Positions 27,289 through 38,625 are shown, counted from the first letter of the stretch. The stretch is DNA of 64,000 bases from Castor canadensis (GCF_047511655.1 NC_133389.1:157123973-157187972), one strand, 5' to 3'. Notes: generated by a model not told the origin, from the sequence alone. Translations and numbers: made by a program.

Positions 27289-29192
27289 TAGTGTATGTCT
27301 GTGTTCTTGAAGTCCAACAGCAGTGACTCCTGGTTTTATAACAGTTCAGCAGCTCAACTTTGTTGTTTCCTATGTCTCTAAATACAATATTCTTTGGTTC
27401 AAATAACCTGAAAACAGTCCAGTCTTCATTCTGTATTCAGGTTAGGCAGTGTTTTTGGAAACCAGCTGCAGCATTCAGGCTAGCTAAAACCTTTCACCAC
27501 CCTTCTCTCTAACCACATTTACAATGACTAGCTTGACTGTTCCCTCACCCAGAAGCTGCATTCTTGAATACAGCACTACTTGGAAAAGCACTTGACAGCT
27601 GGCAGAGAAATATCCCAAGTAAGTGCTAGTTTCCATACAGAATCTGTGAATTGTGCCTAGCATCTATCAAGTCAAGCATTAGGTTACCTGAAGTCTGCCA
27701 GCCACTTGCCCACCTGCAAGCCCTGACACTGTGCCAACAAACACCACAAAAGATCTTAAGCACGTTAGGAAGGCCTGTTCCACTTGATTTCTAAGGCAGT
27801 TTTCATTGAACTGTTTTTAAATAGATTTGGCAAGTGAGAGAACATGGACTTACTGTGAGATAAATTTTAGGAATACCACTTTGTTCTTTAGGACCTGTGG
27901 GTTATAGGAAAAATAGCCAGGAAAGTGAAATTGTATAGAAATTAAGAGGAATCCTGAGCCCAACAACACCAAAAAGTTAACATTCTTTTAAAAGGAACAT
28001 ATTAGGTGATTTTTAAAAGTTCAAAAGCACCTAACCTTACAACTGCTTAAGGGCTAAGCGATTTGAATGTGGTTGGGGAAATTCAGTGGCAGTCTAGAAC
28101 CTAAGGTCCTCAGTCATCGGGTACCAGTAGTACCTACTTAGAAGACCTCAGAGTATACCCAAAGTAGTCTGCTAGCTTTCAAGTAAAAACACAGTTTACT
28201 GCTTCATCTTAACCTTCTCAGTTCTAAAAAACTGTATCTGCAGTGTAAGAACTGCTGAAGGCTGAGTGTGTGCATCCACCTCCCGTTCCACTCCTGCTTG
28301 GCTTAGGACTCACCCACAGCAGACCATCCCAGCCTCCTCTACCACCTTCAGTTAGTGTCCAACCTGGCCAGACTCAGTGCTGTTACTGTGACCCACTTCA
28401 AAAGCATTAGCACCAGGTTCAAGGAAATGCAGGTTTTCATGGCTCTTGGGACTAGATGACTAAATGGCCCTTTGGATCCCCTTGCTCACCTGTTGGAGCC
28501 CAAAGCCTACCTGCATCCCTAAGGCAGCTGTTCCCGACTCACATACTAAGCATTTCCCCTGAGGACTGGGTAGCATCCCTACCTTCTGAAATCGGCCGTT
28601 TCATCTGTCATTGGAGCTTTGTTTTTAAGGTAATCCATTTATAAAAATCAACCTACATCTATCTCTCCCCATTACTGCCAATTTATTCCCTCTCCCTTAA
28701 AATTGCATTCATCTCCCCAGCTTGGGGGTCAGCCAGTTTGGCTTTGTTCTGTCCTTTAAATGTCCCAGATTTTCTCAAGATGTGGTCCCCAAAACACCTG
28801 CCTCTCAGCTCAAAACACCTAAGAAAACAAAGCTGCTCTAAGTGCAACAGTGTTGGGATCCCAGAGCAGTTGAACTAGGAAAACCTGCTGAAGTCTAAAC
28901 AGTAATGTGCCAACCTTGGTCTCGTAGTTGGAACAAATGCACCATGAAGATTAAGAGGTTAACATTAGGGGCAAATGGTAAGGGGCATCCAAGAACTCTG
29001 AGTTATCTTTACAACTTTTTAAAATGTTAATTTTAGATTTACAAAAAAAATACCCCAAAATTACATTATAAAAAAAAAATCTGGTGCCCCTAAAGTAGTA
29101 AATCTCAGTTCCAGCAGCTGAGGCTTGGGAGTCTACGTTTTTCACAGGAAAAACCCCCTGTAATTCTTCTGCATACTCAAATTTAAAACCCC

Positions 29193-29400
29193 AGCCAGGT
29201 ACCAGTGGCTCATGCCTGTAATCCTACCTACTCAGGAGGCAGGGATCAGGAGGATTGCTGTTTGAAGCCAGCCCGGGAGAAGGTAGGCTGGTTCAAAAAA
29301 ATACCCAACCAATAAAAAAAGGGGGCTAGCAGTGACTCAAGTGGTAGACCCCCTGCCTAGCAAGCATGGGGGCCTGAGTTGAAATGTCAGACCACCCCGC
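29193..29400 (+). mobile_element. Composite SINE
   Basis: 'gccaggtaccagtggctcat', 'actcaggaggcagggatcag', and a tail with 'ccctgcctagcaagcatggg'. It ends in a C-rich rather than A-rich run. Confidence 0.88.
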
Positions 29401-29484
29401 CCCCGCAATTATTTTGAAAGCCCAGTTTCTCCATTCTCTCCTGAACAGCTGCTGCCCCTTGCTTTATTTACCTGAACCTGATTT

Positions 29485-29660
29485 AATCCTTTAAATCTGA
29501 ATCCTGAAATATAAGTACTTCTGTTCTCCCCTTTTCACAGATGAGAAAACTGAAATACTAAGAAGTGTCCAAGATGAGAGCCCATCCACAGTGGAGTTGG
29601 GATTTGAATCTCCAGTCAGTCTGTCTGTCTAGTCTATGCTCATCACCATTCTGCCTCTTA
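29485..29660 (+). mobile_element. MIR SINE fragment
   Basis: 'ttttcacagatgagaaaact' followed by 'gtggagttgggatttgaatc' and 'tgctcatcaccattctgcct' follow the MIR consensus order. Confidence 0.75.
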
Positions 29661-30547
29661 GTGTGGTTTCCATCTGGACAAACTGAAGAGCTCTGTAACT
29701 AAATCTTTAAAAGCATTATTGAAGGTATCATCCCAGGCCCACCTTTTCTCCCACCTTCTAAGGTCCCTCTGCTCCAGCTTGTGACTACCCTTCCCTACAT
29801 TTTTCACTGGGTGAAAACCAGTCAGGAAGAAGCAAGAGGGAGCTGTGCAGAAAATCCCATACATGTAAGGAAGGCTGCTTTCTGTCGGGATGCTGCTCCA
29901 CTACTGTGTTCCAGTCTCCCTCACCCAGCTGCCCTCATTTATGTACCAATCTAATAAAGCCTGCAGCACTCACATTGACACTGAATTCATGCTTATAGTC
30001 AGTCACCTCTTAGTGGATTTGGGCTATCTGCCCTCCACATTCTAAGCTCCCAATTACTCATGTTTTCCCACACACTATGCCTCTGAACACTGCTGGAGAA
30101 CACTGACATACTAGGCATAAAATGGCCCATGCGTAGTACATTGGTGGCTAATCTGCATTGTGCAGGGCAGCCATCGTTAAAGGTAGTCTGGCAATGGTTG
30201 TCTGATGTCTGTTCAGATTATCAATTTCTATTCTCTTAGTTTCCTGACTTGAATTTAGAGATCAATACCTAGTTGTGGATGTTCATTGTGAATGACGAAC
30301 AGTTTTAGGAATTCTACCCCCAGCCAGATGTACAGAGCACACACCATTTCTACTCACACAGATCCGGTGTATGGATGGAGAAATTGTAAAACAACACTGT
30401 CTGGAATGTGTCTGATTTTACTTATTAATAACATATCTGATTGTACAGGTAGACTCCACAACTCAGATACTCTAAGACAGCATTGTGCTTCTCAATAAAC
30501 AGGAGAAAAAGACTTCAGCACCATCTTTCCATTTTCTTCACCATTGT

Positions 30548-30553
30548 TTTAAT
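30548..30553 (-). promoter_or_regulatory. FZD5: Candidate FZD5 poly(A) signal ATTAAA
   Basis: TTTAAT on the + strand reads ATTAAA on the gene strand. It lies about 4.05 kb after the stop. No minus-strand AATAAA lies close by, so this is a weak choice among variants. Confidence 0.3.
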
Positions 30554-31780
30554 GTATCTTAGAAAGTTATCTACATTAATTGGGAACAAAGAAACAAAAA
30601 TAGACAGTTCTTCGTTTTTCATAAATAACTAATCTCCATATTTGATAAAAATCTCAAACCATTATTTTACCTTCCACAAATATAATACAAAAATTTTTTG
30701 AAATAAGGTCAACAAGTATTTTGAGACTAACATAACCACATATAATTGCTGTTCTACTGACTTCCAGAAGCCAAACAAAATAGAACCTCCTCCTCAAGAC
30801 ACTGGGTTTCTTTTTGTTAGTGTTAATGAATTCAGAATTCTAATAATTTGCCAGTAATAATTTATAGATTCGAATTGATTGTCTACAAATAAAAGATTGC
30901 TGGCTATGACTTGTAAATTCTGGATTTGGCCTGGCAGTGACTGGTACTGCATGGGATAGGCACTACATACATAAGGAAATCATAAAAGCACTGAATGCCC
31001 TGGACTCTGGCTACTGACTCGGTGTGTGCCTCATTTGGCTCAGTAATAAACTCACCTGCACCAAACCCGTATCAAAAGTCACTAAATCTCTCATATATAT
31101 AATATATATTAAGTATATATACTCACCCACAAACACACATACTACACACACAGTTTGTAACAACGTGAAGTAATATTGTCTTAAAAGGATGTACCACAGA
31201 CAGACTCATCCTGTAATTGTCATCAGCTGCTAGAAGCTTCTGAGTCAGGTTAGTTACTTACATCCTGCCCACCCTTCACCTTCTTTAATGTCTTGGTACT
31301 TTTTTTTCTTCAGAACCATCCTCCCCAGCCCAGGAACATTTCTTTGGAGACAAGAAAGGGCATGCAGAGGGATCAGGCAATTCTTAGCCACTGTACCTCA
31401 TACCTGCCTGGATTTGTGATGTGCTCTGTCCTGTTTGCCACATTCGGTGTTAGAAAGCAGTTATTCAAAGCTTTGTCCCTCCTGCCCCCCTAGGTCTTTC
31501 TGTGGAGCACAAAAGTGAAAGAAGCTTCTTTAGCAGGGGTAGCAGTTCATTAAAATATACAACTGTGCTTCCTAGCTCTGGGGTTCCCATTCTGTACTAG
31601 AGAGTGCAGGTCACAGATGCTGTTATTAAGGTTCCATGTGTGATCGTGAGGTTTTCTCCTGGCAGCCGGTGTCAAGATTAGTGCAGCCCTGGCCCAGGAG
31701 GGAACAGCCTAATGAATACCAACTTTCAAACAGTGCTACCCGAACATTATTTAAGCTTGTACATGTGTACAATTACATAC

Positions 31781-31781
<1 letters not shown>

Positions 31782-31816
<35 letters not shown>
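31782..31816. repeat. (CA)n microsatellite
   Basis: About 17 uninterrupted CA units within the predicted FZD5 3' UTR, which would be TG repeats in the message. Confidence 0.97.
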
Positions 31817-31818
<2 letters not shown>

Positions 31819-33162
31819 CCCTGCTCACTGACAATGTGGAAATATGATAAAGGTTTGCAAGAATAAACCAATAAGGCACCAAGAAAAATGATTTCTAGCC
31901 AATTTAGACAACTTCAAAAGTGAGGAGGGAAATCCTGTCAATTTTTTAAACCTCCTACAATGTGGCCAACTGAGGGTCCATCAGTTTCCTTAGGCAATCT
32001 TCTATCTAAATCCTCAGCCCCTAACCTGTGAAGTGAGACTACTTAAAACTGAGCGGTGAAAGAGGCAGCCTAGAAATTGCATCTCTGACATAAAACTGGG
32101 CCCTAACACCCCCTCCCCCTTCCAGCCTTTCATTTCATTTATTGTTTTCATGAGTATGGTTTGTTTTTATAACAAAAATGCAAAGCAGGGGAAATTAAGT
32201 ATGTAGCTATAGAAGCGGAGTCTCTCTTCTGGTTTGGGTCGGGGTGACTTCAGGGAAGCAGGTGAGCTTCATCTGGTCTCTTGTAGGCAATTTGGGAAGA
32301 GAGAGGGCAGAGACGACAACAGAAACAAAGAAGTGCCTCTGAAAGGATCCCCTAAAATCATGAACTATAGTACCTCCCTTAGTATATTTAACTTTTACTT
32401 AAGTAGATTATCTTAATTTTGACATGTTACTAAAATTTAAAAATAATTTTAAAAATTAAGTCACTTTCATCTACTTCATCCCACTGCAATCACTCCTAGA
32501 TTCTTCCATGAAGAAAAGGAAGAGGGGACAACCCAAACCCGGCACAATAACTGAGGGCAGCAAATTCTGGGAAGACATATTAAATGAGAGAAGAGGTCAA
32601 GGTGATCAGAAAAGGTCCTCAGTTGGAAAAATGAGAGGAAGTGGTGCTCTAGGGATCTACTGGAAGCTTCTAGAAGAGGGGTCTGAATGAATAGAGCAAT
32701 AAGAAATGCAGAGTTCTGTAGCTATTTATGTGTGCTAGGTTTTGTGAAACCCACTGACATTTTAATTTTGATTCAGATAAGAGCATTTTTATAAATGTGG
32801 ACAACTTTTGAGAGACCTTCAAACTATACTAGTCATTACCCCCACTGGCTCTGTGGAACTAAACATTTGCCCACTCAATACTGTTGGAGTAAAACTGAGT
32901 GAGGCTTAAATTTTACTTTTCCAACTTTGACACAAATGAAGTTCAAATACTTAGACTGCAGTTGTTTTTCTAGGGAAGCTTTCTCAGATTTTAATTGCTT
33001 TGGCCATTGTAGCTTCCTTAATTTAGTCTCCACTCAGTCCTGGTCACTGCTATTTGCTGGCTGATGTACTGTCACTCCCTTTTCCTAGTTGTGGCCTCAC
33101 ACTCTTCATGAATGAATGGTTAAACAGATTAGGAAAGCAAACAGAATTTTCTAATAGCAAAG

Positions 33163-33166
<4 letters not shown>

Positions 33167-33196
<30 letters not shown>
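33167..33196. repeat. (GT)n microsatellite
   Basis: About 15 GT units, then a short imperfect extension 'ccatgtgtgtg'. It lies in the predicted FZD5 3' UTR. Confidence 0.97.
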
Positions 33197-33197
<1 letters not shown>

Positions 33198-34602
33198 TCC
33201 ATGTGTGTGTTCATTGCTCTACAGGTTTTTTCAAAGAGGAAAAGGAGCTGGGGGCGGTGGGTTTCTCTTGGGGTAGCTTTACACTGATCCATATTTAAGA
33301 GCTTCCTGAAGTATGTTATAGGTCTTATTTGTTTTCATTGACTGCCAAGAGCACTGTCCTGGTACTTTGGAGGCAACCTGGCTAGAAACTAGCATAGTCC
33401 AGAGACTGGGCCAATGTTTGTTCACAGGTAGCGGGCCTCCCTCCCCCAGTTCCAGCACTTCATTGGAGGGTGGGTGTGGTTTCTAATCACCGCTCTCCTG
33501 GAGAGGAGGAATAAGAAAAGCAAGAAGACTGTTTAACATGATAAAGGAGGTGGGGTATGGGAGCCGATAAGAGAAACCTTGGAAATTTAATTACTGGAAG
33601 CACATCCCGTTTTGTTTTGTTTTTTAAGTCCTTTAATTTAAAAGGGAGCCCCCTTTAGAGAGGATCCCTAAGTACTTCCAGAAGAAGAGAGCAGGCTTAT
33701 TTTCACCAAAATTGTAGCCCAAGTTCCTTTTTTAAAAAAATAATAATAATCACTAGAGCTTAGTAAGAACCACCCAGTCCTTTGCTGGCACCAGTCTAGA
33801 ATCCACCATCAACCAATCACCATCCCATAGGCCCTCCCTGTGGCAAACGTTTATGTGGGATATTCTATAATGCCATCTCTAACTTATTCAATATACAAAG
33901 CTGGCTCTGTCAGGAATGAGAAAGATTACAGTACTACTGAAAGGAACCTGAAGCTCAATAAACAAAGTTAAGGACAAGATCCCTAGAACTTCCTAATCTG
34001 GTCACTTTGGGGAGGCCTTAACCACCTCATGCTCCCCTCCTTGGGAGGGCTTGGGGCTACACACAGGAACAAGCAGCTGGTCTTCTTGGCCACTTTTGAA
34101 GCAGTGGAAGAAGTTAACTGACAAGCACACTCCACACCTTCCCAGTCACAGGAGCCCACATTTTCACGGTTCACATTTTTAAAAAGACACACGTATAGGA
34201 AATATATTTTCCCAATTTAGACCACACAGTTCAAAGAAACCTGAACCAAGTGTAACCTCATTACAATGCCAACATGAGGATTGTAAAGCCCACAAAGCAA
34301 AGGTAATTTTTGTTGCCAAAATGCAACAAAGTTAAAAATTAAAATACATATAAATTAAAAAGAGGGTTCCTCTAGAGAAGGCAGTAAGAAATGCAAACTA
34401 GAATACACGTGAGCTGAGCCCCTCTGAGAACTGGGACAGGTACTCCCTTGAGACTGCCCCTTTTCCCCCTCTCCAAGTCGCCCCTGGAGGGGAGGGACAT
34501 CAGCACCATGAAGGTAAACGGAAGTGATCTTCGCAACAAAACAACAAAACAACCCCCCCCTCCCTCAACTCCCAGCACGGGTCCCTGGGCCATAGCCTCC
34601 TC

Positions 34603-36360
34603 CTACACATGCGACAGGGACACCTGCTTGTGGTATGCGGCGGCGGGGCCGGGCGGCCCGGTCCTGCCGGTGAGCGCGGCGCTGGCCTCGGCGTAGTCCC
34701 CTGCGGCCATAGCACCGCCACTCTTGTGGCCCCGCCGCGGGCGGCAGCAGCAGCGGCTGGTGAAGCGCCGCCAAGACTCCACCGTCTTGCCGGACCAGAT
34801 CCAGACGCCCGACGTGATGCCCACCACCAGGCACATGAAGTACTTGAGCATGAGCACCCAGTACTCGGGCTTGGCGCGCGGCTGGCCGGCGTCGGGGCCC
34901 GGGCACGCGCAGGTGAGGGCGGCCTCCCAGCTCTCGCGATAGTGCTGCTCGTACAGGTAGCAGGCCACCACGATGCTGGCTGGCACCGTGTAGAGCAGCG
35001 TGAAGATGCCGATGCGAATCATGAGCTTCTCCAGCTTGTCCGTCTTGGTCCCACCCTGCTTGATGACGCTACGGATGCGGAAGAGCGACACGAAGCCCGC
35101 CAGAAGGAAGAGCGTGCCCACCAACAGGTAGAGCACCAGTGGGCCCAGGACGAAGCCACGCAGCGAGTTCAGGTTCTGGTTGCCCACGTAGCAGATGCCC
35201 GCTACGGGGTCCCCGTCCACGGAGCTCAGCGCCAGCGCCGTGATGGACTTGACGCTGGGGATGAGCCACGCGGCCAGGTGGAAGTACTGGGCATAGCCTG
35301 CGATGGCCTCGTTGCCCCACTTCATGCCAGCCGCCAAGAACCAGGTGAGCGATAGTATGACCCACCAGATGGAGCTTGCCATGCCGAAGAAGTAGACCAG
35401 CAGGAAGACGACGGTGCACAGCGCGGGGCCTGTCGTCTCATAGTGGATGTGGCTGTGTTCCCGACTGCAGGCGACGCTGGCATGGCCCACGACCAGGCGC
35501 ACCAGGAATCCCAGCGACACGCACAGGTAGCAGGCAGACAGGAAGATGATGGGGCGCTCAGGGTAGCGGAAGCGTTCCATGTCGATGAGGAAGGTGGCCA
35601 CAGTGGTGGAGGTGGAGATGAAGCACAGCACCGACCAGAGGCCGATCCAGAAGGTGGCGAAAGTGCGCTCGTCCGGGCTGAAAGACGGCTGGTAACAGGG
35701 CACTGCACAGTTGGGCACCTGGCCCGTCCTCACCTTGTTGTAGAGTGGGTGCGACTCCTTCAGGATGGGCACGAAGGGATCGCGACACGTGCACACTGAT
35801 GGGCCTCCCGAGGCGCACTCGCCCCCGGAAGACGGCGCCCCTGGTGGGCCTGGGAGGGTGGGCTTGGCGGGGAAGGACCTGGGGGGCGCCGTGGTGGCCT
35901 CGCTGCGGTTGTAATCCATGCACAGGACCTCGGCGTCACGGCCCAGCACTGGGAGACGATCGCAGCTCATGCGCTCGGGCCAGGCGAAGCCGTATTGGCG
36001 CATAAGCGGCGAGCAGCCGGCCTTGGCGCGCTCACACACCGAGCGGCAGGGCGGCAGCGGCTTATGGTAGTCCGGCAGGCAGATGGGCGTGTACATGGAG
36101 CACAGGAAGAAGCGCAGGTCAGGGGAGCAGTGGATTTCCACCAGCGGCCAGAATTGGTGCACCTCCAGGCCTGCTTCGTCCTGTGTGTCGTGGTTGAACT
36201 GGTTGGGCATGTGCGTCAGGTTGTAGCCGATGCCCCGGCACATGGGCACCGTGATTTCCTGGCACACCGGGGCCTTGGAGGCGGCCGCCGCCCGGCCCAC
36301 CAGCTGCGCCAGGAGCAGCAGCAGCAGCGAGGGAGGCGCGGACGGGTCAGGCCGAGCCAT
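34603..36360 (-). CDS. FZD5: Frizzled-5, Wnt receptor
   Basis: A seven-pass Wnt receptor acting at the plasma membrane with LRP5/6 and Dishevelled. It is 585 residues, the usual FZD5 length, in one exon. Residues 1-26 form a Leu-rich signal peptide. The cysteine-rich Wnt-binding domain spans about 28-150 with all ten cysteines (33, 41, 78, 87, 94, 105, 109, 116, 133, 147) and N-glycosylation sites at N47 and N151. A Pro/Gly linker follows. Seven membrane segments lie at about 234-259, 270-290, 315-337, 358-378, 401-425, 447-470 and 501-522. The Dishevelled-binding KTVESW is at 525-530, and SLSHV is a C-terminal PDZ ligand. The ATG at 36,360 is chosen because MARPDPSAPP is the family start and has G at -3 and +4. 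The upstream in-frame codons contain no ATG. FZD8 is excluded by the short linker and tail. Confidence 0.98.
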   Translation of the reverse strand: MARPDPSAPPSLLLLLLAQLVGRAAAASKAPVCQEITVPMCRGIGYNLTHMPNQFNHDTQDEAGLEVHQFWPLVEIHCSPDLRFFLCSMYTPICLPDYHKPLPPCRSVCERAKAGCSPLMRQYGFAWPERMSCDRLPVLGRDAEVLCMDYNRSEATTAPPRSFPAKPTLPGPPGAPSSGGECASGGPSVCTCRDPFVPILKESHPLYNKVRTGQVPNCAVPCYQPSFSPDERTFATFWIGLWSVLCFISTSTTVATFLIDMERFRYPERPIIFLSACYLCVSLGFLVRLVVGHASVACSREHSHIHYETTGPALCTVVFLLVYFFGMASSIWWVILSLTWFLAAGMKWGNEAIAGYAQYFHLAAWLIPSVKSITALALSSVDGDPVAGICYVGNQNLNSLRGFVLGPLVLYLLVGTLFLLAGFVSLFRIRSVIKQGGTKTDKLEKLMIRIGIFTLLYTVPASIVVACYLYEQHYRESWEAALTCACPGPDAGQPRAKPEYWVLMLKYFMCLVVGITSGVWIWSGKTVESWRRFTSRCCCRPRRGHKSGGAMAAGDYAEASAALTGRTGPPGPAAAYHKQVSLSHV

Positions 36361-36613
36361 CGCCCCCTCCCTCCCCTCGCCTCCCGCAGCCCACAAGGGG
36401 CCAACGCAGGCAGAGGAATCCGGAGCCGGGGCTTCCCTCTCCCGAGTCTGCGTGACGCCGGGGCTGGCAACCTGTTGGTTTCTTTTTCTCTTAAAGAAAT
36501 CCGTCCGAAGATAAACTGCTTCTGGAAGGCACTGCCTCCACTGGTTGCACTCAGCTCCTCGCGGGATTGGGCTGGGGAGGGACGGTTAGGGCTCCGATTC
36601 CAAGGAAAGGACT
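36361..36613 (-). other. FZD5: FZD5 5' UTR, coding-exon part (predicted)
   Basis: A GC-rich leader between the start codon and a good acceptor on the gene strand (cccttctcttttaag, ending at 36,614). There is no ATG in this leader on the gene strand, so the FZD5 start would be the first AUG of this exon. That supports the start choice. Confidence 0.5.
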
Positions 36614-36911
36614 CTTAAAAGAGAAGGGGGGAAGACAAATCGCAACCACTCCTCTAAAGAGGGGCGTTAACAGCTCGGGTCCCGCAAATGGTCTCCAATC
36701 TTTACCCCTCTCTGTTTCTACCCTCCACCTTCTGGAACCAAACTTCTGACTCCCCCGCCACCACCACCACACACACACACACACACACACACCCTCCCCT
36801 TCCCGGCCGGGCCCTCCAGGCTGTGCCTGGGGACAGAGCAGAGCACTCAGTCCTCGGAAAGGGGCAGAGGAACCGGGAGAGCAGGGAAAAAGGGAAGGCG
36901 CGGGCTCTCAC
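36614..36911 (-). other. FZD5: Predicted FZD5 5' UTR intron (298 bp)
   Basis: On the gene strand, CTCTGAG is followed by the donor GTGAGAG (GT at 36,911-36,910). A pyrimidine-rich tract with acceptor TTTTAAG ends at 36,614. FZD5 is known to have one non-coding first exon, so this fits. A TG/CA repeat sits in the middle. Splice sites were judged by eye only. Confidence 0.45.
36768..36793. repeat. (CA)n microsatellite with CCA lead-in
   Basis: CCACCACCACCAC passes into about 12 CA units. It lies within the predicted FZD5 5' UTR intron, close to the promoter. Confidence 0.95.
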
Positions 36912-37950
36912 CTCAGAGGATCCTGCTAAGGGACAGATTTCTGCTGCCTGCCTGGGTCCTCGGTCCCTGGGACACCGCTCAGAAACGCGACTCCGATTCG
37001 GATCGGCGCTGAGAAAGTTTAGCGAAAGGCCAGATACCGGTGGCGGCGACACATGGCAGCAGGTGGGAGCGTCTCAGAGAGCAGGGAGCCCCCCGAACAC
37101 GATCGGCACAGGCCGGTCACTCGCCTTCTCTTCCTCCGGGTCCCCCCGCATGATCCGGGAGGAGCAGGGCAGGGGCGGGCCGTGCGTCCCACCGGAGTCC
37201 GAGAGCAGGACGAAGGGCGAGCGCGCCCGGCAGCACCTGGGCGGGAGAAAGGCGGGGTGCAGCTGCCAGGGGACCTCGCCGCCTCACAGCAGAGCGAGCA
37301 GCCGGCGCTGGCCGGGCGGGGACTGCATGGTGCGCGCCCGCCGCCGCGTCCCGCCAGCCGCTCGCCTCCTCCCCTGCAGGGGGCTCCGCGCTCCAGCGGA
37401 CTCCTGGGGGCGGTGGCGGCGCGCTCGGGACGCGCCCGGCTCGGCTCCTCCCCCGCGCTCTCGCACCCTTTCGCCCACCTCCGGCGGGCACCGGGCGGCG
37501 CGCAGCGGCGGCAGACTCACGGCCTCAGGCTGACTGCCCTCTCCCGCCCCACCCGGGTCACCTGCTTCTAATGCCCGCCGGGAAGCCCCGCCCCGGCCCG
37601 CCCCCTCAGGCTTGGGCTCGTGTGCTGGGCCGCCCCACCATGCTCTCCGCGCGTCTCCGCCCACTGCCCCGCGGGCTCGGCCTGTCCCCCTGGCGCCCTC
37701 TGGCCCCGCCCGGAGCGGGCAACGGAGGAGCACTGGCCAATAGTGGTCAGGGACATGATGGGGGCGGGGTGAATGCTAATCACCATCGCCTTGAGAGCCC
37801 GGGCGGGAAACCCTGGCCACAAGTCCCTCCGGAGTTCTCAGCCCGAGCCCCCCTTGCTGCGGGGCTCCCTTTCCTGTACTATGCTCGCTCGGGGACGTCG
37901 GCTCCTGGTGTCTCCACTAGGTCTCCTCTGTGCAGGTCAACTTCCTTGCA
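36912..37950 (-). promoter_or_regulatory. FZD5: FZD5 CpG-island promoter and non-coding first exon region
   Basis: Dense CpG and GC, continuous with the GC-rich coding exon. GC boxes are visible at about 37,587-37,606 (cccgccccggcccgccccct) and 37,760-37,769 (gggggcgggg), with a CCAAT at 37,737-37,741. There is no clear TATA box. The start site cannot be fixed from sequence. The dense ORFs on both strands here reflect GC content, not genes. Confidence 0.7.
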
Positions 37951-38049
37951 GAGTCGGGCGCTTGTCTGAAAGAACTGCTCAAAGACTCATGGTTAGCTAT
38001 GGCACCTGTCTCCCTTCTGCAATGTCTTGGACTGGGTGGAAGAAAAACC

Positions 38050-38310
38050 AGTCCTTATTGAGCCCCTACTGTGTGCCTAACAACGTGTTAATCATTTACA
38101 GCTTTATACAGATTTGGAGTTGTTACAGTTCTATGAGTCAAGTACCCGTTGCAGGTGAGAAACTTGACCCAAGCAACTGAGCTGATATAAGTGGAGACTT
38201 GTTCAACGCATTGTGCTCTACTCCGAGCGCCTGGCCCAGAGGAGGCAAACCTGGGATTGGAGCCCAGATCGTTAGACAGTGCCACTGACGATCTTAACCT
38301 CTCCAACCCA
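38050..38310 (+). mobile_element. MIR SINE, nearly complete
   Basis: 'cttattgagcccctactgtg' start, 'aacttgacccaagcaactga' middle, and a 3' region with 'gggattggagcccagatc' and 'gatcttaacctctcc', all in MIR order. Confidence 0.85.
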
Positions 38311-38429
38311 TCAATATGCTACTAGTATTTCCCAGGCTTGGACCTTTAACTTTTGCATTCCGTAACAAAATCTTACAGCGAGACAAGAAAGTGACTGTGT
38401 GAGTGAGGTTAGTCCTTATCAGTCGAGCT

Positions 38430-38625
38430 TTACAATCGCAGGCAGGTCGGAAGTCCCCCGTAGAAAGAAGCAACTACCCGGCCCAGGGCTCTGTCCCCGG
38501 AACCCCCAACACCCCTGCCCCCCGCCCGGCCGCCTGCTCTAAGCCGCGCACTCGCAAGCCTGCGGGGGCGCGAAGGAAGCGGGGAGCCCGCGGGAAGAAC
38601 CCGCAGGGACACACAGTGGCGCTCT
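38430..38625. other. Small separate CpG islet
   Basis: A short GC/CpG-dense block (cgcccggccgcctgctctaa ... gcgggggcgcgaaggaagcg) about 500 bp beyond the FZD5 CpG island, separated from it by a MIR. No gene frame is recognisable. Confidence 0.6.

Larger units (their letters stand above)
25631..30530. other. Intergenic gap between CCNYL1 and FZD5
   Basis: Holds four SINEs and one MIR, listed separately, and otherwise unique sequence. I see no exon, RNA gene or conserved coding frame. No GJD4-like connexin frame is present, which argues against the CCNY/FZD8 locus. Confidence 0.7.
30531..34602 (-). other. FZD5: FZD5 3' UTR (predicted extent)
   Basis: About 4.1 kb below the stop codon without a single SINE, although SINEs are dense on both sides. 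That fits a constrained transcribed UTR, and FZD5 is known to have a long 3' UTR. A minus-strand ATTAAA (30,553 down to 30,548) with T/G-rich sequence beyond it is the best candidate end. It contains two dinucleotide microsatellites. Borders are inferred and no transcript evidence is available here. Confidence 0.5.

Noticed and set aside
34609-35355. A 248-codon open frame antisense to FZD5
   Set aside because: It mirrors the GC-rich FZD5 codons on the other strand. Its composition (Ala, Arg, Gly, Gln rich) shows no domain, and the sense strand encodes an intact known protein.
36361-36396. FZD5 starting 12 codons earlier
   Set aside because: The codon at 36,396 is TTG, not ATG. MARPDPSAPP at 36,360 has a good Kozak context and gives the family length of 585.
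35995-37571. Several open frames of 172-281 codons on the + strand across the FZD5 5' region
   Set aside because: High GC makes stops rare here. The products are low-complexity Arg/Pro/Gly/Ser strings without recognisable domains, and they overlap each other in different frames.
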